Source of the DNA: Bordetella genomosp. 13
GTDB taxonomy: Bacteria; Pseudomonadota; Gammaproteobacteria; Burkholderiales; Burkholderiaceae_B
Direction: 5' to 3'
Assembly: GCF_007679965.1 (NCBI RefSeq)
Contig: NZ_VEHL01000007.1
Location: 1-64,000 of the forward strand
DNA: 64,000 nucleotides
Shown here: positions 1-8,502 of the stretch, in pieces
Position numbering within the stretch: the stretch's first letter is position 1
Layout of the letters: each line of letters opens with the position of its first letter
Position numbers and translations under genes: made by a program
The notes under the pieces: model-generated
Databases searched by the model: none
Told to the model about the DNA's origin: nothing
What the model saw: only the letters and a program-made list of their open reading frames with translations

Positions 1-3000
1 GTCACCACCGACGCGCCGGGCACCCTGGCGATCGATGGCGGCCTGGTCGACACCACCGGCATCCAGTCGTACGGCGAACGCGCCGTGCTGGGCGCGGACA
101 CGCAGCTCACGGGAGCCACCGTCACGCTGTCAGGCGGCGCGGACTCCATCGCCGGCGCCAACCGCACCCTGCTGATCACCGGCAACGCCGTGCTGGGCAG
201 CGCCGTCGGCGCCAACCGCGCGCTGGGCGCGCTGTCGGTCACCGGCGCCACGCGCCTGGCCGGCAACGTCACCACGACCGGCGCGCAGTCCTATACCGGC
301 AACGCCACGCTGGGCAACAGCGTGACGCTGACGACCCTCGACAGCGACGTCACGTTCTCGGGCGCCGTGGGCGCCGACCGCCTGGCCCGCGACCTGACGG
401 TCAATGCGGGCCTGGGCGACGTGTCCTTCGCCCAGGACATCGGCGCCAGCACGCATGGCGACGACCTGGGCACCGTGCAGGTCAACAGCGGCGGCGCCAC
501 CACGTTCGGCGGCAGCGTCTACGCGGCCTCGGTCGCCACCGATGCGCCGGGCAGGCTGGCCATCGACGGCGCCACCATCGTCACCTCGGGCAACCAGTCG
601 TACGGCGAACGCGCCGTGCTGGGCCGCGATGTGACGCTCAAGGGCGCCACCGTCACGCTGTCCGACGGCGTCGACTCGGGCGCGGCCACGCCGGCCGCGC
701 TGCTGATCGCCGGCAACGCCGTCATCGACGGCGACGTCGGCGCCGTGCACGAGCTCGCTACGCTGTACATCACCGGCACCGCCGCGCTGAACGGCGAACG
801 CATCGTCACGGCCGGCGACCAGACCTACCAGGGCGCCGTCACGCTGGGCAACGCCGTCGCGATTAACACGACGGACGGCGCGGTCACCTTCCTCGACACC
901 GTCGCCAGCAAGTCCGGCCTGCAGGCCGGCCTGGCGATCGACGCGGGCGAAGGCAACGTGCACTTCTGGAAGGACGCGGGCGACGCCACCACGGGCCGCC
1001 TGGGCGCGGTCACGGTGAACAGCGCCGGCGACACCATCCTGCAGGGCAAGGTGTACGCGGCCTCGGTCACCACCGATGCGCCGGGCACGCTGGCCATCGA
1101 CGGCGGCCTGGTCGACACCACCGGCGCGCAGTCGTACGGCGAACGCGCCGTGATCGGCAACAACGCCAATCTGAAGGGCACCCTGGTCACGCTGGGCGGC
1201 GGCGCGGATGCGCGCGTGCCGGGCTCGACCACCCTGCTGATCACCGGCGCGGCCGACATCCGGGGCGCCATCGGCGCGACCGGCGCGCTGGGTTCGCTCA
1301 CCATCACCGGCGATGCCGCGCTGCGCGGCGGTTCGGTCAGGACGTCGGGCGCGCAGGCCTACCAGGGCCTCGTCACGCTGGATGGCGCGCACGTGTTCAG
1401 CACCACGGCCAACGGCAACGTCACGTTCTCGGGCAAGGTGCTCGGTGCGTCCGCCGGCGCGCCGAACCTGACGGTCAATGCCGGCAGCGGCAACGTCCGC
1501 TTCGCGCAGGACATCGGCGACGACGGCCTGCAGAACGTGGGCGCGGTGGCCGTCAACAGCGGCGGCGCCACCAAGTTCGCGGGCAAGGTGTACGCGGCCT
1601 CGGTCACCACCGACGCCCCGGGCACGCTGGCCATCGACGGCGGCCTGGTCAAGACCAGCGGCGCGCAATCGTACGGCGAACGCGCCGTGCTGGGCGCCGA
1701 TACGGCGCTGAGCGGCTCGGCCATCACCCTGGCCCAGGGCGTGGACGGCGCCACCGCGGGCGGCCAGGCGCTGGCCGTCACCGCAACCGCCACGCAGATC
1801 AACGGCGCGGTGGGCGCCAACCGCGCCCTCGCGTCGCTGACCATCACCGGCAACGCCCAACTGGGCGCCGGCACGATCGCCACCACGGGCGCGCAGTCGT
1901 ACGACGGCATCGTCACGCTGACCAAGGCGCTGACCGTCAACTCGGGCAACGGCGCCGTGACCTTCGGCGGCGCGCTGCTCAGCAAGCTCGACGCCGGCCA
2001 TGGCCTGACGGTCAACGCGGGCAGCGGCAACGTGCGCTTCGCGGACGCGGTCGGCTTCGACGACGAAGACGGCACGGCGTCCCGCCTGGGCGCGCTGGCC
2101 GTCAACAGCAGCGGCGCCACCACTTTCGGCAAGGCCGTCTACGCGGCGTCGGTCATGACCAACGCCGGCGGCACGCTGGCCATCGACGGCGGCCTGGTGG
2201 ACACCACCGGCACGCAGTCGTATGGCGAACGCGCCGTGCTGGGCGGGGACACCCAGCTCAAGGGCACCACGGTGACCCTGGCCGGCGCGGACGGCAACCA
2301 CGCGCTGACGATCGCCGGCAACGGCGTGATCAACGGCGCGGTGGGCGCCAACACCGCCCTGGCCTCGCTGTCGGTCACCGGCACCACGCGCCTGGCCGGC
2401 AACGTCACCACGGTCGGCACGCAGCAATACGCCGGCAACGTCACGCTGGGCAACACGGTGGCGCTGACGACCACCAATGCGGCGATCACGTTCTCCACCC
2501 CGGTCCTCAGCGTGGCCAACGGCGGCCACGGCCTGTCGGTCACCACGGGCAGCGGCGACGTCGGCTTCGCCGGCGCGCTGGGCAACTCGACCACCGGTCG
2601 CCTGGGCGCCGTGACGGTCAACAGCAGCGGCGCCACCACCTTCGGCGGCGGCGTCTACGCGGCGTCGGTCACCACCGACGCGCCGGGCACGCTGGCCATC
2701 AACGGCCTGCGCGTCGACACGACGGGCGCCCAGTCCTACGGTGAACGCGCCGTGCTGGGCGGCAACACCACGCTGGTGGGCACGCTCGTGTCCCTGGCCC
2801 AGGGCGCCGACGCCGCCGCGCCGGGCGCCGCTGCGCCGGGCGCGGCGGCGCTGACCATCACGGGCAACGCCGACATCGGCGGCGCCGTGGGCGCGACCAA
2901 CGCCCTGGCCTTCCTGACGGTCAGCGGCACGACCCGCCTGGCGGACGACGTCACCACCGTCGGCCAGCAGCGCTACAACGGCAACGTCACCCTGGGTGAC

Positions 3001-5040
3001 TCGGTCACGCTGCAGACCTCGGACGCGGCCGTCGGTTTCGGCGGCACGGTCGCCAGCGCCGCCGACGGCGGCCACGCCCTGACCGTCACGGCGGGCGGCG
3101 GCGACGTCATGTTCGAGCAAGCGGTGGGCAACGCCACCACCGGCCGCCTGGGCGCGCTGGTCATCAACAGCGGCGGCGCCACCTCGCTGGGCGGCGCGGT
3201 GTACGCCGCCTCGGTCAGCACGGACGCCCCGGGCTCGCTGAGCATCTCGGGCGGCCGGGTCGACACGACCGGCACGCAGTCGTACGGCGAGCTGGCCTAC
3301 CTGGGCGCCAACACCACGCTGAAGGGCTCGTCCGTCACGCTGGCCGCCGGCGCGACCGGCATGACGGCCGGCGGGCAATCGCTGACCGTCGACGGCGACG
3401 CCATCCTCGGCGGCCGTATCGGCGCGCCCTTCCAGCTGGCCTCGTTGAATGTCACCGGCACTACCGCCCTGGACACCGACACCATCGCCACCACCGGCGG
3501 CCAGACCTACAACGGCGCGCTCACGCTGGGCCAGGACGTGGTTCTGACCACGGACGGCGGCGACGTGCGCTTCGGCGGCAAGGTCGAAGGCGCGCACACG
3601 CTGGACATCCGCGCCAAGACCGGCGACGTCGCGTTCGATGAGACCATCGGCGCCTCCGCGGCGATCGGCGAGCTGTACGTCGACACCACCGGCGCCACGA
3701 CCTTTTCGAAGGCGGTGCGCGCCGGGTCGCTGACGAAGACCGGCGCGGGCAGCGTGGCCATCGACGGCGGCCGCATCGAGGCCGCCACGCAATCGTACGC
3801 AGGCCACGTCACGCTGGGCCAGGACACCGTGCTGAACGGCAGCGAGGTCTCGCTGATGGCGGGCGCGGACGGCGGGCATGCGCTGGACATTCAGGGCAGC
3901 GCATACCTGGGCGGCGCATTCGGCGCGGCGCAGAAGCTGGCCAGCCTGAACGTGTCCGGCGCCACCACGCTGTACGAAGGCAGCATCGCCACCACGGGCA
4001 ACCAGTCGTATGGCGGCTCGGTCCACCTGGAGGGCGCGCAGGCGCTCACCACGCAGGGCGGCGACGTCCTGATCGACGGCGCGCTCAGCGGCCACCACGA
4101 CCTGAGCATCGCCACGCAGGACGGCGACGTCACCCTCGCCTTCGGCGCGGGCGACACGCTGACGGGCCTGGGCGACCTGGTGATCGACAGCGCCGGCGCC
4201 ACCGGCATCCACGGTCCGGTCTACGCGGACTCGGTCCGCACGCAAGGCCAGGGCACCGTCCTGCTGGGCGGCCCGGTCACCACCGTGGGCACGCAGCACT
4301 ACGACAGCCTGGTGCAGGTGGACGGCCAGACCACCCTGCAGGGCACGCAGGTCGCCCTGCTGGGCGGAGCCGACGGCGCAGGCGCCATCGACGTCGTGGG
4401 CGATGCCGTCTTTGCCGGCGCGTTCGGCGCCAACCAGGCGCTGGCCGGCCTGTCCGTCACGGGCGCCGCCACCTTCAACGGCGGCAGCATCGCCACCACG
4501 GGTGATCAGTCGTACGGCGGCGCCGTCACGCTGGCGGCCGCGCAGGCACTGTCCAGCCAGACCGGCAACATCGGCTTCGACAGCACGGTCGACGGCACGG
4601 CGGACTTCTCGGTGCAGGCGGGCGGCGACATCGCCTTCGCCGGCGCCGTGGGCGCCGCGAACCGCCTGGGCGCGCTGGTCATCGATGCCAACGGCGCCAC
4701 CCGCTTCGACGGCGCGGTGCGCGCGGCCTCGGTCATCACCAGCGAGGCCGGCAGCCTGGCCATCAACGGCGGCTTGGTCGACACTACCGGCACCCAGGTC
4801 TGGGGCGAGCGCGCCGTGCTGGGCGCCGACACGGTGCTGAGCGGCGCCACGGTGACCCTGCTGTCCGGCGTGGACGCCACCGAGGCAGGCCAGCAAGGCC
4901 TGCGCATCGCCGGCAACGCCGACATCCACGGCAACGTGGGCGCGGTGGCCGCGCTGCGCGAGCTGATCGTCGATGGCGCGACCGCCATGGACGCGGGCTC
5001 GGTCAGCACGACCGGCAACCAGGCCTACGCCGGCGCGGTC
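1..5040 (+). repeat. Degenerate tandem repeats, ~500-550 bp period
   Basis: The codons for YAASV or a variant recur near 524, 1053, 1590, 2140, 2655, 3198, 3715, 4223 and 4720. Another copy is cut by the left edge of the window. Spacing is about 500-550 bases and always in frame. The units of the first 3.2 kb are most alike; those after about 3.6 kb have diverged (RAGSL, YADSV, RAASV). Confidence 0.85.
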
Positions 5041-6150
5041 AGCCTGTCCGGCGCGCGCGACCTGGCCAGCGGCAACGGCTCCGTCGTGCTGGGCAGCACG
5101 CTGGACGGCGCGGGCAACAGCCTGTCGGTCAGCGCGGGCGGCGACATCCTGGTCAACGGCGATGCCGCCAACCTGGGCGTGCTCACCCTGCGCGCCGTGA
5201 ACACCATCGTGTTCAACGGCGACGTCAGCGCCTACCGCGTGCAGCAGCTGGAAGCCCGCTCGGCCACCTACCGCGGCGCGCTGACGGCGGACGACGGCAT
5301 CGACCTGGCGGGCGGCAGCATCGCCTTCGGCGGCGACGTGCAGGCCCGCAACGGGGCGATCGATATCGCCAGCAACGACCCCGCCGGCACGGTCGGCTTC
5401 AGCCAGAACGCCACGGTGCGCGCCGCCACCGGCTTCACGCAGACGGGCGGCGCCACGCTGCTGCTGCCGGCCCAGCTGCTGGTGTCGCAGGGCCCCGTCA
5501 GGCTGGGCGCCGTCGCCTACATCCAGGGCGCCAGCGCCACCATCGAAACCCGCGGCGACATCACCGCCACGGGCATCCACGGCCCGCTGGCCACGCTGAA
5601 CCTGAACCCGGGCCTCACCGGCAACCTGAGCATCGGCCTGAACGACGCGGACCCGAGCCACAAGCTCGACGTCGCCGTGCTGTCGGTGCCCGTCGCCGGC
5701 TCGGCCCAGATCTACGGCACCCTGGCCACCAAGACCGGCGCCTTCGCCGCCTCGCTGGTCACCAGCCCCCTGGTCGGCTCCCCGTTCTTCCTGAACGGCG
5801 CCGTCTGGGGCCCGACCGATACGGTCAACCGCGTGGCGGCCATCACCGCGCCGCGCTGGATCGCGCCGTCCAAGCCGTCGGCCGATTCGCTGTTCCGTGG
5901 TACGGTGACGCCTGATGCCTACGGTCCGGACGTGCTGAACGCATATGCCGACCCGAAGGTCCTCACGGTGACCTTCGCCGACACCACTACGTGGCAACTG
6001 CCTTCCGGCGACGCCAACGTGCTGACCATCCCCTCGGGCGACGGTTCGGCGCGGCAGGCCCCGGCAGGCGCTTCGCAACAACCGGCCATCGACGGCACGC
6101 AATCGTCCGACGACGAAAGCAAGCAGAACGATGCCCAACGCACCCTCTGA
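1..6150 (+). CDS. Giant repeat adhesin (FHA-like), 3' part
   Basis: The reading frame is open from base 1, so the start codon and N-terminal secretion domain lie upstream of the window; 2049 codons are visible. The protein is made of about ten degenerate units of roughly 165-183 residues. Each carries the marker YAASVTTDAPG, then TLAIDGGLVDTTG and QSYGERAVLG. It is rich in Gly, Ala, Thr, Val and Asp and has no Cys that I see, as expected for a secreted beta-helix. The last 350 residues are not repetitive and end in a charged tail (QSSDDESKQND). No autotransporter barrel is present at the C-terminus, so two-partner (TpsA-type) secretion is likely, but the partner is not in the window. An adhesin or filamentous-haemagglutinin role is inferred from architecture. 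A sapC-like gene follows after 9 bases. Confidence 0.75.
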   Translation, partial: VTTDAPGTLAIDGGLVDTTGIQSYGERAVLGADTQLTGATVTLSGGADSIAGANRTLLITGNAVLGSAVGANRALGALSVTGATRLAGNVTTTGAQSYTGNATLGNSVTLTTLDSDVTFSGAVGADRLARDLTVNAGLGDVSFAQDIGASTHGDDLGTVQVNSGGATTFGGSVYAASVATDAPGRLAIDGATIVTSGNQSYGERAVLGRDVTLKGATVTLSDGVDSGAATPAALLIAGNAVIDGDVGAVHELATLYITGTAALNGERIVTAGDQTYQGAVTLGNAVAINTTDGAVTFLDTVASKSGLQAGLAIDAGEGNVHFWKDAGDATTGRLGAVTVNSAGDTILQGKVYAASVTTDAPGTLAIDGGLVDTTGAQSYGERAVIGNNANLKGTLVTLGGGADARVPGSTTLLITGAADIRGAIGATGALGSLTITGDAALRGGSVRTSGAQAYQGLVTLDGAHVFSTTANGNVTFSGKVLGASAGAPNLTVNAGSGNVRFAQDIGDDGLQNVGAVAVNSGGATKFAGKVYAASVTTDAPGTLAIDGGLVKTSGAQSYGERAVLGADTALSGSAITLAQGVDGATAGGQALAVTATATQINGAVGANRALASLTITGNAQLGAGTIATTGAQSYDGIVTLTKALTVNSGNGAVTFGGALLSKLDAGHGLTVNAGSGNVRFADAVGFDDEDGTASRLGALAVNSSGATTFGKAVYAASVMTNAGGTLAIDGGLVDTTGTQSYGERAVLGGDTQLKGTTVTLAGADGNHALTIAGNGVINGAVGANTALASLSVTGTTRLAGNVTTVGTQQYAGNVTLGNTVALTTTNAAITFSTPVLSVANGGHGLSVTTGSGDVGFAGALGNSTTGRLGAVTVNSSGATTFGGGVYAASVTTDAPGTLAINGLRVDTTGAQSYGERAVLGGNTTLVGTLVSLAQGADAAAPGAAAPGAAALTITGNADIGGAVGATNALAFLTVSGTTRLADDVTTVGQQRYNGNVTLGDSVTLQTSDAAVGFGGTVASAADGGHALTVTAGGGDVMFEQAVGNATTGRLGALVINSGGATSLGGAVYAASVSTDAPGSLSISGGRVDTTGTQSYGELAYLGANTTLKGSSVTLAAGATGMTAGGQSLTVDGDAILGGRIGAPFQLASLNVTGTTALDTDTIATTGGQTYNGALTLGQDVVLTTDGGDVRFGGKVEGAHTLDIRAKTGDVAFDETIGASAAIGELYVDTTGATTFSKAVRAGSLTKTGAGSVAIDGGRIEAATQSYAGHVTLGQDTVLNGSEVSLMAGADGGHALDIQGSAYLGGAFGAAQKLASLNVSGATTLYEGSIATTGNQSYGGSVHLEGAQALTTQGGDVLIDGALSGHHDLSIATQDGDVTLAFGAGDTLTGLGDLVIDSAGATGIHGPVYADSVRTQGQGTVLLGGPVTTVGTQHYDSLVQVDGQTTLQGTQVALLGGADGAGAIDVVGDAVFAGAFGANQALAGLSVTGAATFNGGSIATTGDQSYGGAVTLAAAQALSSQTGNIGFDSTVDGTADFSVQAGGDIAFAGAVGAANRLGALVIDANGATRFDGAVRAASVITSEAGSLAINGGLVDTTGTQVWGERAVLGADTVLSGATVTLLSGVDATEAGQQGLRIAGNADIHGNVGAVAALRELIVDGATAMDAGSVSTTGNQAYAGAVSLSGARDLASGNGSVVLGSTLDGAGNSLSVSAGGDILVNGDAANLGVLTLRAVNTIVFNGDVSAYRVQQLEARSATYRGALTADDGIDLAGGSIAFGGDVQARNGAIDIASNDPAGTVGFSQNATVRAATGFTQTGGATLLLPAQLLVSQGPVRLGAVAYIQGASATIETRGDITATGIHGPLATLNLNPGLTGNLSIGLNDADPSHKLDVAVLSVPVAGSAQIYGTLATKTGAFAASLVTSPLVGSPFFLNGAVWGPTDTVNRVAAITAPRWIAPSKPSADSLFRGTVTPDAYGPDVLNAYADPKVLTVTFADTTTWQLPSGDANVLTIPSGDGSARQAPAGASQQPAIDGTQSSDDESKQNDAQRTL

Positions 6151-6159
6151 CACCCAGAA

Positions 6160-6915
6160 ATGACTTCGACTTCGCTCCCCCTGTTCTACGTCCAACCCCG
6201 TCCGCTGGCCGCCGGCGTGCACGCCAACCTGTCGCTGGCCGGCAATACGGGCTTCGCCTACGCCGCCAAGACCAACGCGGTGCCGCTGGTGGCCACCGAG
6301 CTGCCGACGGCGTGCCGCCACTTCCCCATCGTCTTCACCGACGGCGACCAACCCACCCCGGTGGCGGTGCTGGGCGTGCGCGGCCAGGAGAACCTGTTCG
6401 TCGACGGCGACGGCCAGTGGCGCGCGGGCACGTACATCCCCGCCTACATCCGCCGCTATCCCTTCATCTTCATGGAGAACGAGGATCGCAGCCAGTTCAC
6501 GCTGTGCGTGGACGAGAAGGCCGCCTCGGTGGTCGAAGGCCGCGACAACCCGTTCTTCGACGAAGCCGGCGAGCCCACGGCCCTGTCGCGCAGCGCCCTG
6601 GACTTCTGCCGCGACTACCAGAACCAGCACGCCTACACGATGGAGTTCGCCCGCGCCCTGGCCGAGGCAGACCTGCTGGTCGAGAACCGCGCCGACATCA
6701 CCCTGCCCGACGGCCAGCGCCTGGCGATGTCCGGCTTCAAGGTGATCGACGAAGCCAAGTTCAACAAGCTGTCGGACGAAGAGTTCCTGCGCTGGCGCGC
6801 CAACGGCTGGCTGCCGCTGGTCTACTGCCACCTGCTGTCGATCAACACCTGGCCCGCCCTGATCAACCAGGTGCAGCCGTCGGCCCCGGCCGCCGACGGC
6901 GCCGCCGAGGCGTGA
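6160..6915 (+). CDS. SapC family protein
   Basis: This 251-residue protein matches the SapC family, named for a Campylobacter S-layer secretion protein. Recognisable family features are the N-terminal FYVQPRPL segment, the PLVATELPTACRHFPIVF stretch and the RRYPFIF motif. There is no signal peptide or membrane span, so it is probably cytoplasmic. The start is 9 bases after the stop of the repeat-adhesin gene and has no clear Shine-Dalgarno, which suggests translational coupling. SapC-like proteins in other bacteria lie beside large surface proteins or TonB systems, and their biochemical role is unknown. Here it may assist export or modification of the upstream protein, which is inference from position. 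Confidence 0.8.
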   Translation: MTSTSLPLFYVQPRPLAAGVHANLSLAGNTGFAYAAKTNAVPLVATELPTACRHFPIVFTDGDQPTPVAVLGVRGQENLFVDGDGQWRAGTYIPAYIRRYPFIFMENEDRSQFTLCVDEKAASVVEGRDNPFFDEAGEPTALSRSALDFCRDYQNQHAYTMEFARALAEADLLVENRADITLPDGQRLAMSGFKVIDEAKFNKLSDEEFLRWRANGWLPLVYCHLLSINTWPALINQVQPSAPAADGAAEA

Positions 6916-7196
6916 TCCTTGCGGCCAGCGGGACCGGCCGCCGCGCCAGCCGGCGCGCTGGCCGCCGCACATCGCCACCCATGCCGGCCGGGCCACCGCA
7001 CAGGCCCCGGCCCGGCACTGCGGCATCGCCGCAACAGCCGCCCTCGCCGCGCTCCGCCCGGAGCTGGGCTTGAGAGTAAAATCTGCGGCGCAATTTTCCA
7101 GCACCGACACCTAGAATCCGATGCGGGCGTTGCCTGGGGGAAGCCATCCGGCCGCGCGGACGCCTGTCCGCGGCCTACCCTCGATTCTGGATCGTT
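6916..7196. other. Intergenic region, no gene seen
   Basis: These 281 bases separate the sapC-like gene from the MFS gene. They are very GC-rich up to about 7070, then contain a more AT-rich patch (around 7075-7115) that could hold the MFS promoter. I see no RNA gene or convincing terminator. Confidence 0.4.
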
Positions 7197-8462
7197 ATGT
7201 CACGGCAGTTGCTTGCCCTGGTGCTCGGGCCCTTGCTCGGGCTGTTCATCGTTTGCATCGGCAACGGGTTCATCTCCTCGCTGACCACGCTGCGGCTGGA
7301 CGCCGCCGGCGTGTCGGCCACCGTCATCGGCATGGTGTCGGCCTCGTACTTCATCGGCCTGTCGCTGGGCGCGGTCTTCAATGACCGCCTCATCGTGCGC
7401 ATCGGCCACATCCGCGCCTACAGCAGCTTCGCCTCGCTGATCGCCGTCACCGTGCTGCTGCAGGGCCTGTACCTGGACGCCACGGCATGGTTCATCCTGC
7501 GCCTGGTGTGCGGCTGGGCCATCGTGGGCGTGTACCTGGTCGTGGAAAGCTGGCTGCTGCTGGCGGGCGACCAGAAGCTGCGCGGCCGCCTGCTGGCGGT
7601 CTACATGATCGTGCTGTACGGCTCGGGCATGCTGGGCCAGCTGAAACTGGGCACCATCGACGGCTGGGGCGACACCGCCCCCTTCATGGTCGCCGGCATG
7701 CTGGCCTCGCTATCGGTCATGCCCATGGTCATCATCCCGCGCGTGTCGCCGCTGGTCGAACGCGTCGAGCCCCTGTCGCCGCGCCACCTGCTGCGCACCT
7801 CGCCCACCGGCGTGGTCGGCTGCTTCGGCTCGGGCATCGCCATCGCGGCCGTGTACACGCTGCTGCCGCTGTACCTGCAGCGCATCGGCATGAGCGTCGA
7901 GCAGGTCGGCCAGATGATGGCCAGCACCATCCTGGGCGCGATGGTGCTGCAATATCCCGTGGGCCGCTGGTCCGACCACCGCGACCGCCGCACCGTGCTG
8001 ATCGCGCTGGGCGCGTTCTGCCTGGCGCTGTCGGTGGCCATCCTGGCGCTGCCGCCTTCGCCCACGCTGCTGCTGGTGCTACTGTTCCTGCTGGGCGGCG
8101 GCATCTTCGCGGTCTATCCGGTGGCGGTCAGCCACGCGGCCGACCGCGCGCCGGCCGAGGAACTGGTGCGCATGATCCAGGGCCTGCTGCTGATCAACTC
8201 CATCGGTTCGGCGCTCAGCCCGCTGGCCATCTCGTGGATCATGGAGCAGGTGGGCGCAAGCGGCCTGTTCCTGTCCTTCGCCGTGCTCAACCTGGCGCTG
8301 GTGGCGTCCTTCATGCGCCAGCGCAACAAGTACGCGCCGCCCGCGCCAGTGGCGCCATTCGCCTCGGCCGCGCAGATGACGCCGGTGGGCGTCGAGCTGC
8401 GCGTCACCGAGGACATGGTGCAGAACTCGCTGGAGCAGGAGCGCGCGCAGGCGTCGGCGTAG
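7197..8462 (+). CDS. MFS transporter (YcaD-like)
   Basis: A 421-residue, strongly hydrophobic protein with about twelve predicted membrane spans in the inner membrane. The N-terminal half has the MFS loop 2-3 region (SYFIGLSLGAVFNDRLIVRIGH), and the family-like stretch VESWLLLAGDQKLRGRLLAVYM follows TM4-5. The second half repeats the fold (YPVGRWSDHRDRRTVLI). This pattern is that of the YcaD/TetA-like MFS group, whose substrates are mostly unknown. The C-terminal 45 residues are hydrophilic and cytoplasmic. The gene stands alone and converges on the next gene. The substrate cannot be stated. Confidence 0.8.
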   Translation: MSRQLLALVLGPLLGLFIVCIGNGFISSLTTLRLDAAGVSATVIGMVSASYFIGLSLGAVFNDRLIVRIGHIRAYSSFASLIAVTVLLQGLYLDATAWFILRLVCGWAIVGVYLVVESWLLLAGDQKLRGRLLAVYMIVLYGSGMLGQLKLGTIDGWGDTAPFMVAGMLASLSVMPMVIIPRVSPLVERVEPLSPRHLLRTSPTGVVGCFGSGIAIAAVYTLLPLYLQRIGMSVEQVGQMMASTILGAMVLQYPVGRWSDHRDRRTVLIALGAFCLALSVAILALPPSPTLLLVLLFLLGGGIFAVYPVAVSHAADRAPAEELVRMIQGLLLINSIGSALSPLAISWIMEQVGASGLFLSFAVLNLALVASFMRQRNKYAPPAPVAPFASAAQMTPVGVELRVTEDMVQNSLEQERAQASA

Positions 8463-8502
8463 CGGCCACGGCGGGCGCCTGCCAGGGGGGCATTTGCATC
8501 GA

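Noticed and set aside
130..7110. 2326-codon open frame on the minus strand opposite the repeat adhesin
   Set aside because: It is a shadow produced by GC-rich third positions and repeats. It is Arg/Ala/Gly/Val-rich, has no family features, and the plus strand carries a clear repeat protein and SapC.
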